A stretch of 37,175 nt of DNA from a virus, in IMG/VR virus record IMGVR_UViG_3300045972_000055, positions 1 through 37,175 of that record; one strand, 5' to 3'. Position 1 is the first letter of the stretch; each line of letters starts with the position of its first letter. Below the pieces are notes generated by a model. That model was given only the letters and a program-made list of their open reading frames with translations, did not search any database and was not told the DNA's origin. Shown piece after piece: positions 1-7,014 of this stretch. The translations under genes were made by a program, and so were the position numbers.

Positions 1-127
1 GTGGACTTGAACAAAATGGAAACGAAAAGAAAAACGTTGACGTTGGCGAAGGTCGATGAAGTAAAAAAGCAAATTCAAGAACAGGCGAAAATGTATCTTA
101 ACTCGCCTGAAAGAGTTGTTGAGGCGT
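1..127. repeat. Terminal direct repeat, left copy
   Basis: The first 127 bases are identical to the last 127 (37049-37175). A perfect end overlap of 127 bp, a common maximum assembly k-mer, is the usual mark of a circular contig from a short-read assembler. The repeat lies inside coding sequence on both ends, which argues against a true packaged terminal repeat. Unique length is 37,048 bp. Confidence 0.95.
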
Positions 128-492
128 TAGTGTTTGTGAGAATGTTGGAGGAAGTTGGCGATGAGATTAAGGAGTTTGCGAAAAAGAGAGGGGCGCAAAT
201 GATGAGCGATGCGAACGTTACAGAGGTTGAATTGGATGGTTGGAAAATTCAACAAGTTCAACCAACGATAACCAAAAAATATTCTGTTACGAGCGTGATT
301 GAGGGATTAGGAATGGAGCGGGCGATTGCGTTTTTGGAAATCAGAGGCGGAGCGTTGGAAAAATATGCAATGAAGGCGGTGAAAAATGGTGCGATGACTT
401 ATGGCGAAATGGAAATTTGCCAACAAGCGATGAAGAGCGCACCGAAAAAAGGTTTTATCAAATTGACAAAAATTAAGGATAAAGCAGAATGA
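16..492 (+). CDS. Conserved-type phage protein of unknown function next to ERF recombinase
   Basis: A soluble protein of 158 residues with a helical, charged N-terminal half that probably forms a coiled coil, then a more globular C-terminal half. I do not recognise the family. ATG at 16 is chosen because it has the acaaaATG context typical of this genome. A GTG at position 1 would add five residues. The gene spans the artificial contig ends: on the circle it follows the ERF gene and a small membrane protein, whose end overlaps it in another frame. That neighbourhood suggests a role in recombination or replication, but nothing catalytic is visible. Confidence 0.85.
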   Translation: METKRKTLTLAKVDEVKKQIQEQAKMYLNSPERVVEALVFVRMLEEVGDEIKEFAKKRGAQMMSDANVTEVELDGWKIQQVQPTITKKYSVTSVIEGLGMERAIAFLEIRGGALEKYAMKAVKNGAMTYGEMEICQQAMKSAPKKGFIKLTKIKDKAE

Positions 493-500
493 GGCGGGTG

Positions 501-740
501 ATGTATATTGCGAAATTTATTGGAAACGATAAAGATTTGCAAACCCGAAAATGGGGCATCAAAAAAGGAAATCCGTATTTCGTTGACATCCGAACATTGG
601 GAATATTCGAGCGATGGTGGAAGGGTTGGGATATTGAGGCGGATGTTGATGGGGGCGGTATTCGTGTTTTAATACCATATTCAAATATGCATACTTTCAA
701 GGCAAATTGGAAGATATTGCATAAAGAAAATTATGTTTGA
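501..740 (+). CDS. Small phage protein of the MYIAKFIG type, unknown function
   Basis: 79 residues. The start at 501 is preferred over ATG 489 because GAGG/CGGG purine bases sit 8-11 nt upstream, and because small phage proteins often begin Met-Tyr-Ile-Ala-x-Phe-Ile-Gly. The alternative ATG 489 would overlap the previous stop as ATGA. The protein looks like a small beta-barrel: alternating strands, a Gly-Gly-Gly turn near residue 55, and a C-terminal Phe-Lys-Ala-Asn-Trp. No catalytic residues are visible. Its end overlaps the next gene by 8 bp, so the two are probably translated together. Confidence 0.7.
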   Translation: MYIAKFIGNDKDLQTRKWGIKKGNPYFVDIRTLGIFERWWKGWDIEADVDGGGIRVLIPYSNMHTFKANWKILHKENYV

Positions 741-963
741 AATTAAAAAATGGCAATGTAATAGTTGCGGACACGTGGGAAAAAAGAAAACGTATACAAA
801 AGGAAGTTTATTGGTTGAAATCTTTTTGTGGTTGATGTTTATTTTCCCTGGCATCTTATACTCGATATGGCGATTGTCGAGCAGATATGAGGGTTGCGAG
901 AATTGTGGGTTTCAATTTCTTGCACCATATAATCCGACAAAGATAAATGTGGAAGAAAAATAA
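733..963 (+). CDS. Membrane protein with split zinc ribbon around a hydrophobic hairpin
   Basis: 76 residues. Cys9/Cys12 and Cys55/Cys58 form two CxxC knuckles of a zinc ribbon. Between them, residues about 25-48 form one long hydrophobic segment with an internal Pro-Gly (39-40), ending Tyr-Ser-Ile-Trp-Arg-Leu. This layout matches a widespread bacterial family of zinc-ribbon proteins with a Pmp3/superinfection-immunity-like hydrophobic core (family assignment from memory). It should sit in the host membrane. A role in superinfection exclusion is possible but is only inference. It overlaps the upstream gene and is followed directly by the next start. Confidence 0.75.
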   Translation: MFEIKKWQCNSCGHVGKKKTYTKGSLLVEIFLWLMFIFPGILYSIWRLSSRYEGCENCGFQFLAPYNPTKINVEEK

Positions 964-964
964 T

Positions 965-1684
965 ATGGCAAAAGATATAGAACCCGCATCAACATTACCA
1001 TCAAAAAATAAAGGTATATTTGCGGAAGAAAAACCAATTGAAAAACCTATTGAAAATTTAAGTGAAACAATGAAAGAGGTTGGAGGCGGAATGGGAAAAG
1101 CGGAAAAGCACGAAATCAATGCGGGAGATTATGCGAGATTTAGTGCGAGCAAGATGGATGATAAATTGATTAAATTTTTAATCGAACAGGCAACGATTGA
1201 TTATAAAACGATTGGATTTGATAAAGAAAGTGTTGAGGCGATGACGAAACTGCAAAAATTCAGAGAGCAAATAAATAAAATTGATGCAAATTCTGATGCA
1301 GTACCCGCCCCCGTGATGATAAATCTGCAAACGGAAATAATGAATTGTAAATATTTGATTGAAAGGAATTTGTACACGCTTCTCGCTGGTCAATCATACG
1401 CCTTCATTTTCCGAAAATATTATACAGCGGAGCAATTCACCCCGACAAAAGATAGATTGCTTGTCGAGTTAGGGAGGAAGGCGTTGGCGGATGAAGTTGA
1501 TGGCGAGATTGAGAAAAAAATGGTTGCGGTTCGGAAGGCGGATGTTGCGATGGCGACAGCGATTGGGCGGGTGAAGTCCTTGATTAGTTGGTGCGGAGAT
1601 GTTAATATGAACCTTCAAATACGTATCAGAGAAAAGGCGCAGGATAGAAAGATGGATTATATGGACAAGAACCAAACCCACTAA
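965..1684 (+). CDS. Hypothetical protein upstream of the replication region
   Basis: 239 residues, not recognised. The first 50 residues are polar and low in complexity with a Gly-Gly-Gly-Met-Gly stretch. The rest is mainly helical and charged, with no Walker, zinc or nuclease motif. Start 965 is chosen for its taatATG context one base after the preceding stop; an upstream ATG at 947 lies inside the previous gene. It is the last gene before a 260-bp non-coding control region, so it probably ends the recombination transcript. Confidence 0.75.
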   Translation: MAKDIEPASTLPSKNKGIFAEEKPIEKPIENLSETMKEVGGGMGKAEKHEINAGDYARFSASKMDDKLIKFLIEQATIDYKTIGFDKESVEAMTKLQKFREQINKIDANSDAVPAPVMINLQTEIMNCKYLIERNLYTLLAGQSYAFIFRKYYTAEQFTPTKDRLLVELGRKALADEVDGEIEKKMVAVRKADVAMATAIGRVKSLISWCGDVNMNLQIRIREKAQDRKMDYMDKNQTH

Positions 1685-1747
1685 TTGATAATTTGTCAAG
1701 TGGATAACTGGTGAATAAGGGGTGGACAAAACGGGTATTTTCAATCA

Positions 1748-1775
1748 TTGACCACCCCTTAAAAAAGAGTACAAT
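1748..1775 (+). promoter_or_regulatory. Sigma-70-like promoter of the replication operon
   Basis: -35 TTGACC at 1748-1753, a 16-bp spacer, and -10 TACAAT at 1770-1775. Transcription should start near 1782, about 160 bp before the initiator gene. The -35 overlaps the right arm of the inverted repeat 1717-1760. Confidence 0.65.
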
Positions 1776-1800
1776 TGAACTGCTAATAAATTCAGTTCAA
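1775..1800. promoter_or_regulatory. Operator-like inverted repeat over the transcription start
   Basis: TTGAACTG at 1775-1782 and CAGTTCAA at 1793-1800 form a perfect 8-bp inverted repeat with a 10-bp spacer, starting at the last base of the -10 box. The half-site spacing (18 bp centre to centre) and position suit a dimeric repressor blocking the promoter. The binding protein is not known; the HTH-like protein at 35731 is one candidate. Confidence 0.55.
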
Positions 1801-1849
1801 AAAAAATGCAAAATAAAACTTTCAAAAAAACAGAAAAACGATTGAAGAT

Positions 1850-1913
1850 AAAAAGCGGTGTTTGGTTTTGGGTTTCCTGAAAGTTACCCTTGCATTTCCA
1901 AACATCGCTTTTT
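1850..1913 (+). other. Long leader hairpin upstream of the replication initiator
   Basis: The arms 1850-1865 and 1898-1913 pair over 16 bp with one G-U wobble. A further GGGT/ACCC pairing lies inside (1870-1873/1886-1889). A T-rich stretch follows the right arm, so it could act as a leaky terminator (attenuator) in the leader of the initiator transcript, or shape its translation. Confidence 0.5.
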
Positions 1914-1944
1914 GTTTTGTAATTTTCTTTCAATAAATAAAAAT

Positions 1945-2784
1945 ATGGCGAATTTCATTGAGCAGGAACACCATTTTGATGTTGCGACAGCGATAAAATA
2001 TGGAGTTGAAAAGGCGGTTATTCTTTATAATTTGAGGTGGTGGATTAAAAAAAATCTCGCAAATAAAAAGAATGTAAAGAAGTTGGATGAAAAAAAATAT
2101 GTTTGGACTTATAATAGCGCAAGAGCGTTTGCGACATTATTTCCTTATATGAAAGCAAAAAGTATCGGGAGATGGTTGCGTGAGTTGGAGGAGGATAAGG
2201 TTATTATTGTTGGAAATTTCAACCGAAGGAGTGGGGATAATACAAAATGGTTCACGATGCCAGAATTTGAAATTGTTGAGGAAATAGGGGGCGAACAAAA
2301 CGACACCCCACTATCCCAAAATGGGCAAGCAATGTCCGAAAATGAGCAAGCTATACCAGATAGTAAACAACAGATAGCAAACTTAATTACTAACGTAATT
2401 AAGAGCGATGCTCCCGATGAGGATTTAATTGTTTTGGATTTGAGTGAAAATGCATTGGGCAAGAAAGTGGTGGCGGGGCGGGTGGATAATCGACATCCCG
2501 ACATTGAGGCGATTTATGCGGTGTTTGAGGAAGAGTGTGGTGTGCGACCTGCGCCCATAAAGGGCGGTAATGGATTTGATTTGAACCGTGGGGCGTGTGT
2601 GAGGATGATTAAGAAATACAGCGTTGAAGAGGTTTGTGGGATGGCGAAACAGATGTTTAAAGCGATGAAGGAAGATAAATTTTGTAAAGTTGTTACGAAC
2701 CCGCTGGATATGGAAAGGAATTTGGGTTGGTATAAAATCCACTTTGAGCGGAAGGGTGGAACGGATGGAGGTGTATTTGTATGA
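1945..2784 (+). CDS. Replication initiator with N-terminal winged-helix domain
   Basis: 279 residues. The first about 112 residues have the layout of phage replisome-organiser N-terminal domains: Phe-Asp-Val-Ala-Thr-Ala, a helix with Asn-Leu-Arg-Trp-Trp, then a winged-helix segment in which Ser-Ile-Gly-Arg-Trp-Leu-Arg-Glu-Leu-Glu resembles a recognition helix, ending in a beta wing before Lys-Trp-Phe. A variable polar linker follows (about 113-165), then a C-terminal helical domain of the kind that contacts the helicase. Start 1945 has the aaatATG context; a longer frame from 1858 runs through the leader hairpin and is unlikely. Helicase and CHC2 protein genes lie directly downstream. The family assignment rests on architecture rather than a clear signature. 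Confidence 0.75.
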   Translation: MANFIEQEHHFDVATAIKYGVEKAVILYNLRWWIKKNLANKKNVKKLDEKKYVWTYNSARAFATLFPYMKAKSIGRWLRELEEDKVIIVGNFNRRSGDNTKWFTMPEFEIVEEIGGEQNDTPLSQNGQAMSENEQAIPDSKQQIANLITNVIKSDAPDEDLIVLDLSENALGKKVVAGRVDNRHPDIEAIYAVFEEECGVRPAPIKGGNGFDLNRGACVRMIKKYSVEEVCGMAKQMFKAMKEDKFCKVVTNPLDMERNLGWYKIHFERKGGTDGGVFV

Positions 2785-3098
2785 TTGTAATTTGTGACGG
2801 TCAAGGTAAAAAAATACCACTCACGAAAGAGGAATATGATGGAGCGGTGCGGAAGATTGCGGGCGGGGGCGGATGGATTATTTTTAAGAATAGGATTGGG
2901 GGTGTCAATCTGAATTTTTGTAAATATTTCGAAGATGTTGAACCGTATGCGGTTGTGGACTGTGTAGAATTTGTGGATAAACCCAGCTTCGAACTTGCCG
3001 TTAAAAAAGGTATAATTGTTATGGGTGTCGAGAATAACAAAAATACGTTTCACTTTAAAAAAAATGCAATAACAATAAACAAAAATGGAGCAAGCTGA
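2781..3098 (+). CDS. Hypothetical protein between initiator and helicase
   Basis: 105 residues, ATGA overlap with the initiator and a 14-bp overlap with the helicase gene, so clearly part of the replication operon. It is a mixed alpha/beta protein with a Gly-Gly-Gly-Gly turn near residue 30 and no recognisable motif. By position it could be a helicase loader or replication accessory factor, but this is not supported by sequence. A perfect DnaA-box 9-mer on the complement strand lies inside the gene at 2972-2980. Confidence 0.75.
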   Translation: MIVICDGQGKKIPLTKEEYDGAVRKIAGGGGWIIFKNRIGGVNLNFCKYFEDVEPYAVVDCVEFVDKPSFELAVKKGIIVMGVENNKNTFHFKKNAITINKNGAS

Positions 3099-3984
3099 AA
3101 TAAAAAAAGCAATCGAGGCGGAAATGCGATTGGCGAATTATGATGGTGAGGATAAAATTGTTGATGTAAAAGAGGTTTATGAGTTTGAGAAATTACATCA
3201 AAAACCAATATTATTTAAAACAGGGATTTGGAATTTGGATGCGTTATGCGATGGGTTCAAAGAGGGAGAGGTGATTGTTATTACGGGAATGGCGAAGAGA
3301 GGGAAAACAACGTTGGCGAAAACCATCACTAAAAATAATTCAAAAGAGATTGAAATGTTGTGGTTCAGTTTTGAGGAAAGTGTTTATGAATTTTACAAAG
3401 ATATAAACCCCGCTGATTTTTATGTTCCGAAAAAATTAAAGGCGAAGGATATGAATTGGTTGGGAGAAAGAATTGTGGAGAGTAAATTGAAATATGGTAC
3501 GAAAGTTGTATTTATCGACCATCTGCATTATCTCTTTACGGTTGGGAGTAATCAAGGCAATACATCATTGTTAATCGGTGACCTGATGCGAACAATTAAA
3601 CGAATAGCGGTTGATAATGGATTAGTGATATTCGTGTTGGCGCATACGAAAAAGGTTGATGGTAACAGAATACCGAGAGCGGAGGATGTAAGAGATAGTG
3701 CCTTGATTGCGAATGAGTGCGATAAGATGTTTGTGGTTCACCGTGATAGGTCGGACGGTGAATTAGGGGGGTCGTCAATGTCACCATATACAAAAGTCGT
3801 GATTGAATTGGACAGACAAAACGGAAGAAATATGGGCGTGATATTGGAGATGGAATTTATTGATGGAGTTTTAAAACCAAAAGGATATGGCGATTATACA
3901 CCTCCACCATCTGAACCTAAGTGCGAGGCAATCCCTCGAACGGATGAGGAAAGGGTGGTTGGTATGTTTGGAGATATTTGCTAA
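3085..3984 (+). CDS. DnaB/RecA-fold replicative helicase ATPase
   Basis: 299 residues. Walker A is GMAKRGKT at residues 68-75. A catalytic Glu is expected in FSFEES (94-99). Walker B is VVFID at 141-145. FVLAHTKK (183-190) corresponds to the H3/sensor motif of DnaB-type ATPases, and RAEDVRDSALIANECD (198-213) to the DnaB segment that usually reads RxSxxIExDAD. It is shorter than cellular DnaB (about 450 residues) and has only about 45 residues before the ATPase core, so it lacks the usual DnaB N-terminal primase-interaction domain. It should unwind the phage replication fork, loaded by the upstream initiator. Start 3085 has the acaaaaATG context. Confidence 0.9.
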   Translation: MEQAEIKKAIEAEMRLANYDGEDKIVDVKEVYEFEKLHQKPILFKTGIWNLDALCDGFKEGEVIVITGMAKRGKTTLAKTITKNNSKEIEMLWFSFEESVYEFYKDINPADFYVPKKLKAKDMNWLGERIVESKLKYGTKVVFIDHLHYLFTVGSNQGNTSLLIGDLMRTIKRIAVDNGLVIFVLAHTKKVDGNRIPRAEDVRDSALIANECDKMFVVHRDRSDGELGGSSMSPYTKVVIELDRQNGRNMGVILEMEFIDGVLKPKGYGDYTPPPSEPKCEAIPRTDEERVVGMFGDIC

Positions 3985-4591
3985 TTTGACCGAAGAAAAC
4001 GTTGCGATATTGGAGCAAGAATTGGATGCGGAAACGGTGGCGATGACGGTTGCGGAAAAATATTGGATGAGCGTTGAGAGAAATAAAGTGCGTGAAAAAG
4101 TTGCGGAGTGGAAAAAAGAATTTCCCGAAGATTGGAGAAAGGAGAGGCGGATTGATTTTTTCAGATACGAATATGCAAGATGGAATAAAAGGGAAAAGGA
4201 AGTTGCGGAATTAGCGCAGTCAATTTTGGGAAAGCGTGGAGCGAATTGGGAGAGGCAATATGTCACGGAACAATTTGCGGAAATAGAAAAGAAAAAACAA
4301 AGTTGCGTTTCTGCGGTGAATGGGATAAAAGGAACGGGGAATAAAGGGGTGACAGTGGATGATGAGATTATTGCGTTGGCACGGGAATTTCCATTGGAGA
4401 ATTTGGTGGAAATAAACCCGCAAGGATTTGCGGTTTGCATCAATCACACGGACAGTCGGGCGAGTATGTTTTGTAAAAAGAATTACGCCCATTGTTTCGC
4501 TTGCGGATTTAATGCGGATGTGATTGGGGTATATCAGAAATTGCACGATGTTAATTTTATTGAAGCGGTTAAAATACTTGCTAATCATTAA
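3947..4591 (+). CDS. CHC2 zinc-finger primase-type protein without TOPRIM
   Basis: 214 residues. The last about 55 residues carry a CHC2 primase zinc finger: CxxH (C-I-N-H), then AHCFACGFNADVI with CxxC, followed by Val-Ile-Gly...Asn-Phe-Ile-Glu-Ala-Val-Lys-Ile-Leu, the helix that closes this domain in DnaG. In DnaG this finger is N-terminal and is followed by the TOPRIM catalytic domain; here it is at the very C-terminus and nothing follows. The first about 155 residues are helical and charged. ATG 3947 is preferred, giving a 38-bp overlap with the helicase; the frame is open further upstream, so the start is uncertain. It probably recognises priming sites or works with a host primase. Confidence 0.8.
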   Translation, partial: RKGWLVCLEIFANLTEENVAILEQELDAETVAMTVAEKYWMSVERNKVREKVAEWKKEFPEDWRKERRIDFFRYEYARWNKREKEVAELAQSILGKRGANWERQYVTEQFAEIEKKKQSCVSAVNGIKGTGNKGVTVDDEIIALAREFPLENLVEINPQGFAVCINHTDSRASMFCKKNYAHCFACGFNADVIGVYQKLHDVNFIEAVKILANH

Positions 4592-4604
4592 ATACAGATT
4601 ATTT

Positions 4605-4976
4605 ATGGGAAAAGTCGGAAGAAAATTTGGACACACGACCTCCGAAGTATCGAGGGAAAAAATGCGGTTAGCTCGCATAGGTAAAATTTCAAATAATTGG
4701 AAGGGCGGAAAGGCAATGGCGGGGGGATATGTGATGGTTCATAAACCAGAACACCCGTTTGCGAAAAAGGATGGTTATGTTTTAGAACACAGGTTAGTTG
4801 TTGAAAAGTATATCGGGAGATATTTAACAAAAAAGGAGGAAGTGCATCACATAAATGGTAATCGTGAAGATAATAGAAAGATAAATTTATATTTATTTAA
4901 TTCGAAAGGTGAACACACAAGTTTCCACAATTTTGTTAAAAAAGGTTATGTTGTTTTGTTAAAATGTAATTTTTAA
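4605..4976 (+). CDS. HNH endonuclease with NUMOD3-like N-terminus (homing type)
   Basis: 123 residues. Residues about 17-35 (REKMRLARIGKISNNWKGG) match the NUMOD3 DNA-binding motif of free-standing homing endonucleases. The catalytic region follows: EHRLVVEKYIG (61-71), VHHINGNREDN (80-90) with the His-His and Asn residues, and a closing His-x3-His (104/108). Length and layout fit phage homing HNH enzymes, which are usually mobile and dispensable. Start 4605 has an A/T-rich context 13 nt after the previous stop. Confidence 0.88.
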   Translation: MGKVGRKFGHTTSEVSREKMRLARIGKISNNWKGGKAMAGGYVMVHKPEHPFAKKDGYVLEHRLVVEKYIGRYLTKKEEVHHINGNREDNRKINLYLFNSKGEHTSFHNFVKKGYVVLLKCNF

Positions 4977-4986
4977 AAAATGCAAA

Positions 4987-5622
4987 ATGAATACAAATAT
5001 TAGAAATGATATACCCATTGTGTGCGTTGAGTGTGCGAGGTTGGTGGATTGGATTGATTGGAATGATAAGCGGTTGATGTGTACCACGTGCGCCAAAAAA
5101 GGGATTATAATAAAGTTGGATGAAAAAGAGATTGAGTTTATAAAAGAGTGTTCGGAAAAAATACGGGAGAATAAATTGCGGAATGGTCGATACCTGCAAC
5201 CCGTGGACAAGGAGAGAAAAAATACACTCACGGATGATATTGGTGTGGCGGGAGAATATGTGATGTGTAAATATATGAATATCCCGTATAAGTTGAGGTT
5301 ATTTTTGGGGGGTGATGGCGGTGAAGATTTATCAATAAGGGGAAAAATTGTTGATGTAAAAACCTGCCAAAACCACTATCCGCATTTGAAGGTGATGAAA
5401 AAGGATTATTATAAAAAAACGGATTTGTATGTGAACATTCGTCAATGTAATTATCCGAACCTTGATATGTGGGAGATTATTGGATGGATAAGTAAAAAGG
5501 AATTTTTAGAAAAATCAATTTTAAGAATTACCAATAAAAATTATCCCGATAAACCGATGTATGTTGTGGATAGGCGAGATTTAAGGAGTGTGTTTGGTTG
5601 GGCGGAGGCGTATAATAATTAA
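4987..5622 (+). CDS. PD-(D/E)XK nuclease with N-terminal zinc ribbon
   Basis: 211 residues. Cys13/Cys16 and Cys32/Cys35 form a small zinc ribbon. The nuclease core has Glu90 (Gly-Val-Ala-Gly-Glu helix), Asp114 (GGEDLSIRG) and D123-V-K125 (KIVDVKT), the spacing of the PD-(D/E)XK fold, followed by a strand with Asp-Leu-Tyr-Val. It should cut DNA with metal ions. Candidate roles are junction resolution, host DNA degradation or homing; the sequence does not decide. It starts 10 nt after the HNH gene. The zinc ribbon may give site recognition. Confidence 0.82.
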   Translation: MNTNIRNDIPIVCVECARLVDWIDWNDKRLMCTTCAKKGIIIKLDEKEIEFIKECSEKIRENKLRNGRYLQPVDKERKNTLTDDIGVAGEYVMCKYMNIPYKLRLFLGGDGGEDLSIRGKIVDVKTCQNHYPHLKVMKKDYYKKTDLYVNIRQCNYPNLDMWEIIGWISKKEFLEKSILRITNKNYPDKPMYVVDRRDLRSVFGWAEAYNN

Positions 5623-5634
5623 ATTTAAAATGTT

Positions 5635-5877
5635 ATGTTTAAACAAAATGTAGCGGTGACAATTTTTTTCGACAGTGCGAACCAAAAGCGAGAGGGTGAT
5701 GTTGTGTTATCAACGCAGATGACTTCACATTTTGAAATCGGTGCGGAGGTGAGTGCGGGAGAGGTGACGAAAACCGTGGTGAGTATTGTTGAGTTGGCGA
5801 TGAGGAAGGGTGTTGTGGTTAAATTTTCGGATGGGATTGCGTGGAAATATGTTGGATTTAATTATATTTTAAGTTAA
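5635..5877 (+). CDS. Small hypothetical beta-rich protein
   Basis: 80 residues with alternating strands (VAVTIFF, VVKFSDG, WKYVGFNYI) suggesting a small beta-barrel. No motif is recognised. It lies in the run of small genes between nucleases, 12 nt after the previous stop. Confidence 0.65.
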   Translation: MFKQNVAVTIFFDSANQKREGDVVLSTQMTSHFEIGAEVSAGEVTKTVVSIVELAMRKGVVVKFSDGIAWKYVGFNYILS

Positions 5878-5885
5878 AAAAAGAT

Positions 5886-6047
5886 ATGGACGAACACGAA
5901 ATAAACGGCGAAACTTACGGACAAATAAATGAAGAGCGGGAGATGTTGATTGATTGTATTTTGGAGGCGGATGACCGTGAAGAGCGGGCGTGTTTGATAA
6001 GTCGGATGCGGGATTGTGAGGATAGGATGAGCGAGTTTATGGATTAA
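5886..6047 (+). CDS. Very small acidic protein
   Basis: 53 residues, starting with ATG in the context agatATG and ending at TAA 6045-6047. It is strongly acidic and helical (many Glu, Asp and Arg) and contains three Cys. It fills the gap exactly between its neighbours: 8 nt after one stop and 1 nt before the next start, which supports it being real. Function unknown. Confidence 0.6.
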   Translation: MDEHEINGETYGQINEEREMLIDCILEADDREERACLISRMRDCEDRMSEFMD

Positions 6048-6048
6048 G

Positions 6049-6336
6049 GTGGGTGACGATATAAAGGGGACGGGGTACGATACGTATATTGAGGATTTTA
6101 TTGATGAATACGGTTATCTGTATTGTGAAAAATGCGGAGAAAATGAGATGAATAATATCCTTTCCCGTCACCACATCTTTTTTCGGAGCGAAAAACCGAA
6201 GCATCCGAATTTGCATCACAAGGATAATATAATTTTAGTGTGCGAAAAGTGTCATAGGAAATTTCACGACAAGAAGAGCATACGTGAAAAATTGGGCGAG
6301 ATGTGGGAAAAAGCGAAAGCGTTATTTATTAAATGA
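6049..6336 (+). CDS. Small HNH endonuclease (C4-HH-N type)
   Basis: 95 residues starting with GTG, preceded by taagg directly after the upstream stop. Zinc-structural Cys26/Cys29 and Cys65/Cys68 flank the HNH core His41-His42, Asn60 and His73. This is the classic compact McrA-like HNH fold, as in CEKCG ... RHHIFFR ... NIILVCEKCHRKFH. It differs in type from the NUMOD3-HNH enzyme at 4605. Roles could include homing, packaging nicking or host DNA breakdown; it is not next to the terminase genes, which makes the packaging role less likely. Confidence 0.88.
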   Translation: MGDDIKGTGYDTYIEDFIDEYGYLYCEKCGENEMNNILSRHHIFFRSEKPKHPNLHHKDNIILVCEKCHRKFHDKKSIREKLGEMWEKAKALFIK

Positions 6337-6345
6337 TAAAATTAT

Positions 6346-6690
6346 ATGGTTGATGAAAACAAAGCGATAATTGTTGAGAATTTGAATGAAATATTTGCGG
6401 AGGTTTCGAAAACAGTTGCGGAGCGGGATGTGTTTTTATTGGAAAATGCGGAAACTCTGGCAAAGTGGCAAGGATTAGAACAAGAGGTTAATGTAAAAAA
6501 GTTTTGGGCGAATGAGAAAGTTGATATGTTGGTGTCGGAAGGCAAGGTTATTTTGGAAGGCGGTGAGTTTATGCAAGATGAACATATTGAAATGAAAGTT
6601 AGAGCGACAAAAGCAGAAATTGACTCAACAGAGCCGTTATTTGCTCTTGACTTTTTCGAAAAAGTGCGCTACAATAAGGGAAAGAATTAA
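6346..6690 (+). CDS. Hypothetical helical protein carrying an internal promoter at its end
   Basis: 114 residues, mostly helical and acidic, with no recognised domain. Start 6346 has the attatATG context. Its last 15 codons contain a strong sigma-70-like promoter (6647-6675) for the following genes, which explains the unusual codon use of the Asp-Phe-Phe-Glu-Lys-Val-Arg end. Confidence 0.65.
   Translation: MVDENKAIIVENLNEIFAEVSKTVAERDVFLLENAETLAKWQGLEQEVNVKKFWANEKVDMLVSEGKVILEGGEFMQDEHIEMKVRATKAEIDSTEPLFALDFFEKVRYNKGKN
6647..6675 (+). promoter_or_regulatory. Sigma-70-like promoter for the 6706 operon
   Basis: -35 TTGACT (6647-6652), exactly 17 bp spacer, -10 TACAAT (6670-6675). Transcription should start near 6682, 24 nt before the gene at 6706. 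The promoter lies inside the 3-prime end of the preceding gene. Confidence 0.75.
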
Positions 6691-6705
6691 AACTTTCCAA
6701 ACAAA

Positions 6706-7014
6706 ATGTATAACGAAGAATTACACAAAGAAATTTTAAACGTTATCGTAAAAGCAGAGGAAAACCCCGCCCCGAATTTAGGTGACGGGGTTTTTGCGTT
6801 CTCTTGTTATTTGCGAAAAGGTGGATATAAAAGTGATGCGAAGGTTTATTTGTCGGAAAATATCACGCCAGCGATTGCGGATGTTTTGATTAGAAATATT
6901 TATGCGAGCGTGTATGAGTTCGCACACCGTGGGGATAAGGACAGTAAGGAATTGAACAAGAAATTGAGGGCGTTGAAAGGTGAAGATGTTGATAGGGATA
7001 AGGAAAAAATATGA
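6706..7014 (+). CDS. Hypothetical protein with embedded attenuator-like hairpin
   Basis: 102 residues, not recognised. It is the first gene after the promoter at 6647 and overlaps the VRR-NUC gene as ATGA. A terminator-like hairpin lies at codons 19-30. The protein is mixed alpha/beta with a charged C-terminal helix (Lys-Glu-Leu-Asn-Lys-Lys). Start context is aacaaaATG. Confidence 0.68.
   Translation: MYNEELHKEILNVIVKAEENPAPNLGDGVFAFSCYLRKGGYKSDAKVYLSENITPAIADVLIRNIYASVYEFAHRGDKDSKELNKKLRALKGEDVDRDKEKI
6761..6795 (+). terminator. Intragenic terminator-like hairpin (possible attenuator)
   Basis: AAAACCCCG (6761-6769) pairs perfectly with CGGGGTTTT (6786-6794) around a 16-nt loop and ends in five Ts (6791-6795). 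It has the form of an intrinsic terminator, about 80 nt downstream of the expected transcription start but inside a coding region, so ribosome position could control read-through. Confidence 0.5.

Larger units (their letters stand above)
1685..1944. other. Non-coding control region upstream of the replication initiator
   Basis: No gene is supported in these 260 bases, but ordered signals are present: two DnaA-box-like sites 11 bp apart (1699-1707 and 1710-1718, complement strand, one mismatch each); a 9-bp inverted repeat (1717-1725/1752-1760); a sigma-70 promoter (1748-1775); an 8-bp inverted repeat over the expected transcription start (1775-1800); a long hairpin (1850-1913); then the initiator start at 1945. 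This density suggests control of replication initiation, and possibly an origin. Confidence 0.7.

Noticed and set aside
1717-1760. 9-bp inverted repeat as a terminator of the preceding gene
   Set aside because: It is followed by As on the + strand and preceded by Ts in the complement reading, so neither direction has the required T-run. It was kept as a control-region element.
2425-3053. Minus-strand frames opposite initiator and following gene
   Set aside because: Shadow frames; both plus-strand genes are coupled by ATGA overlap and show recognisable content.
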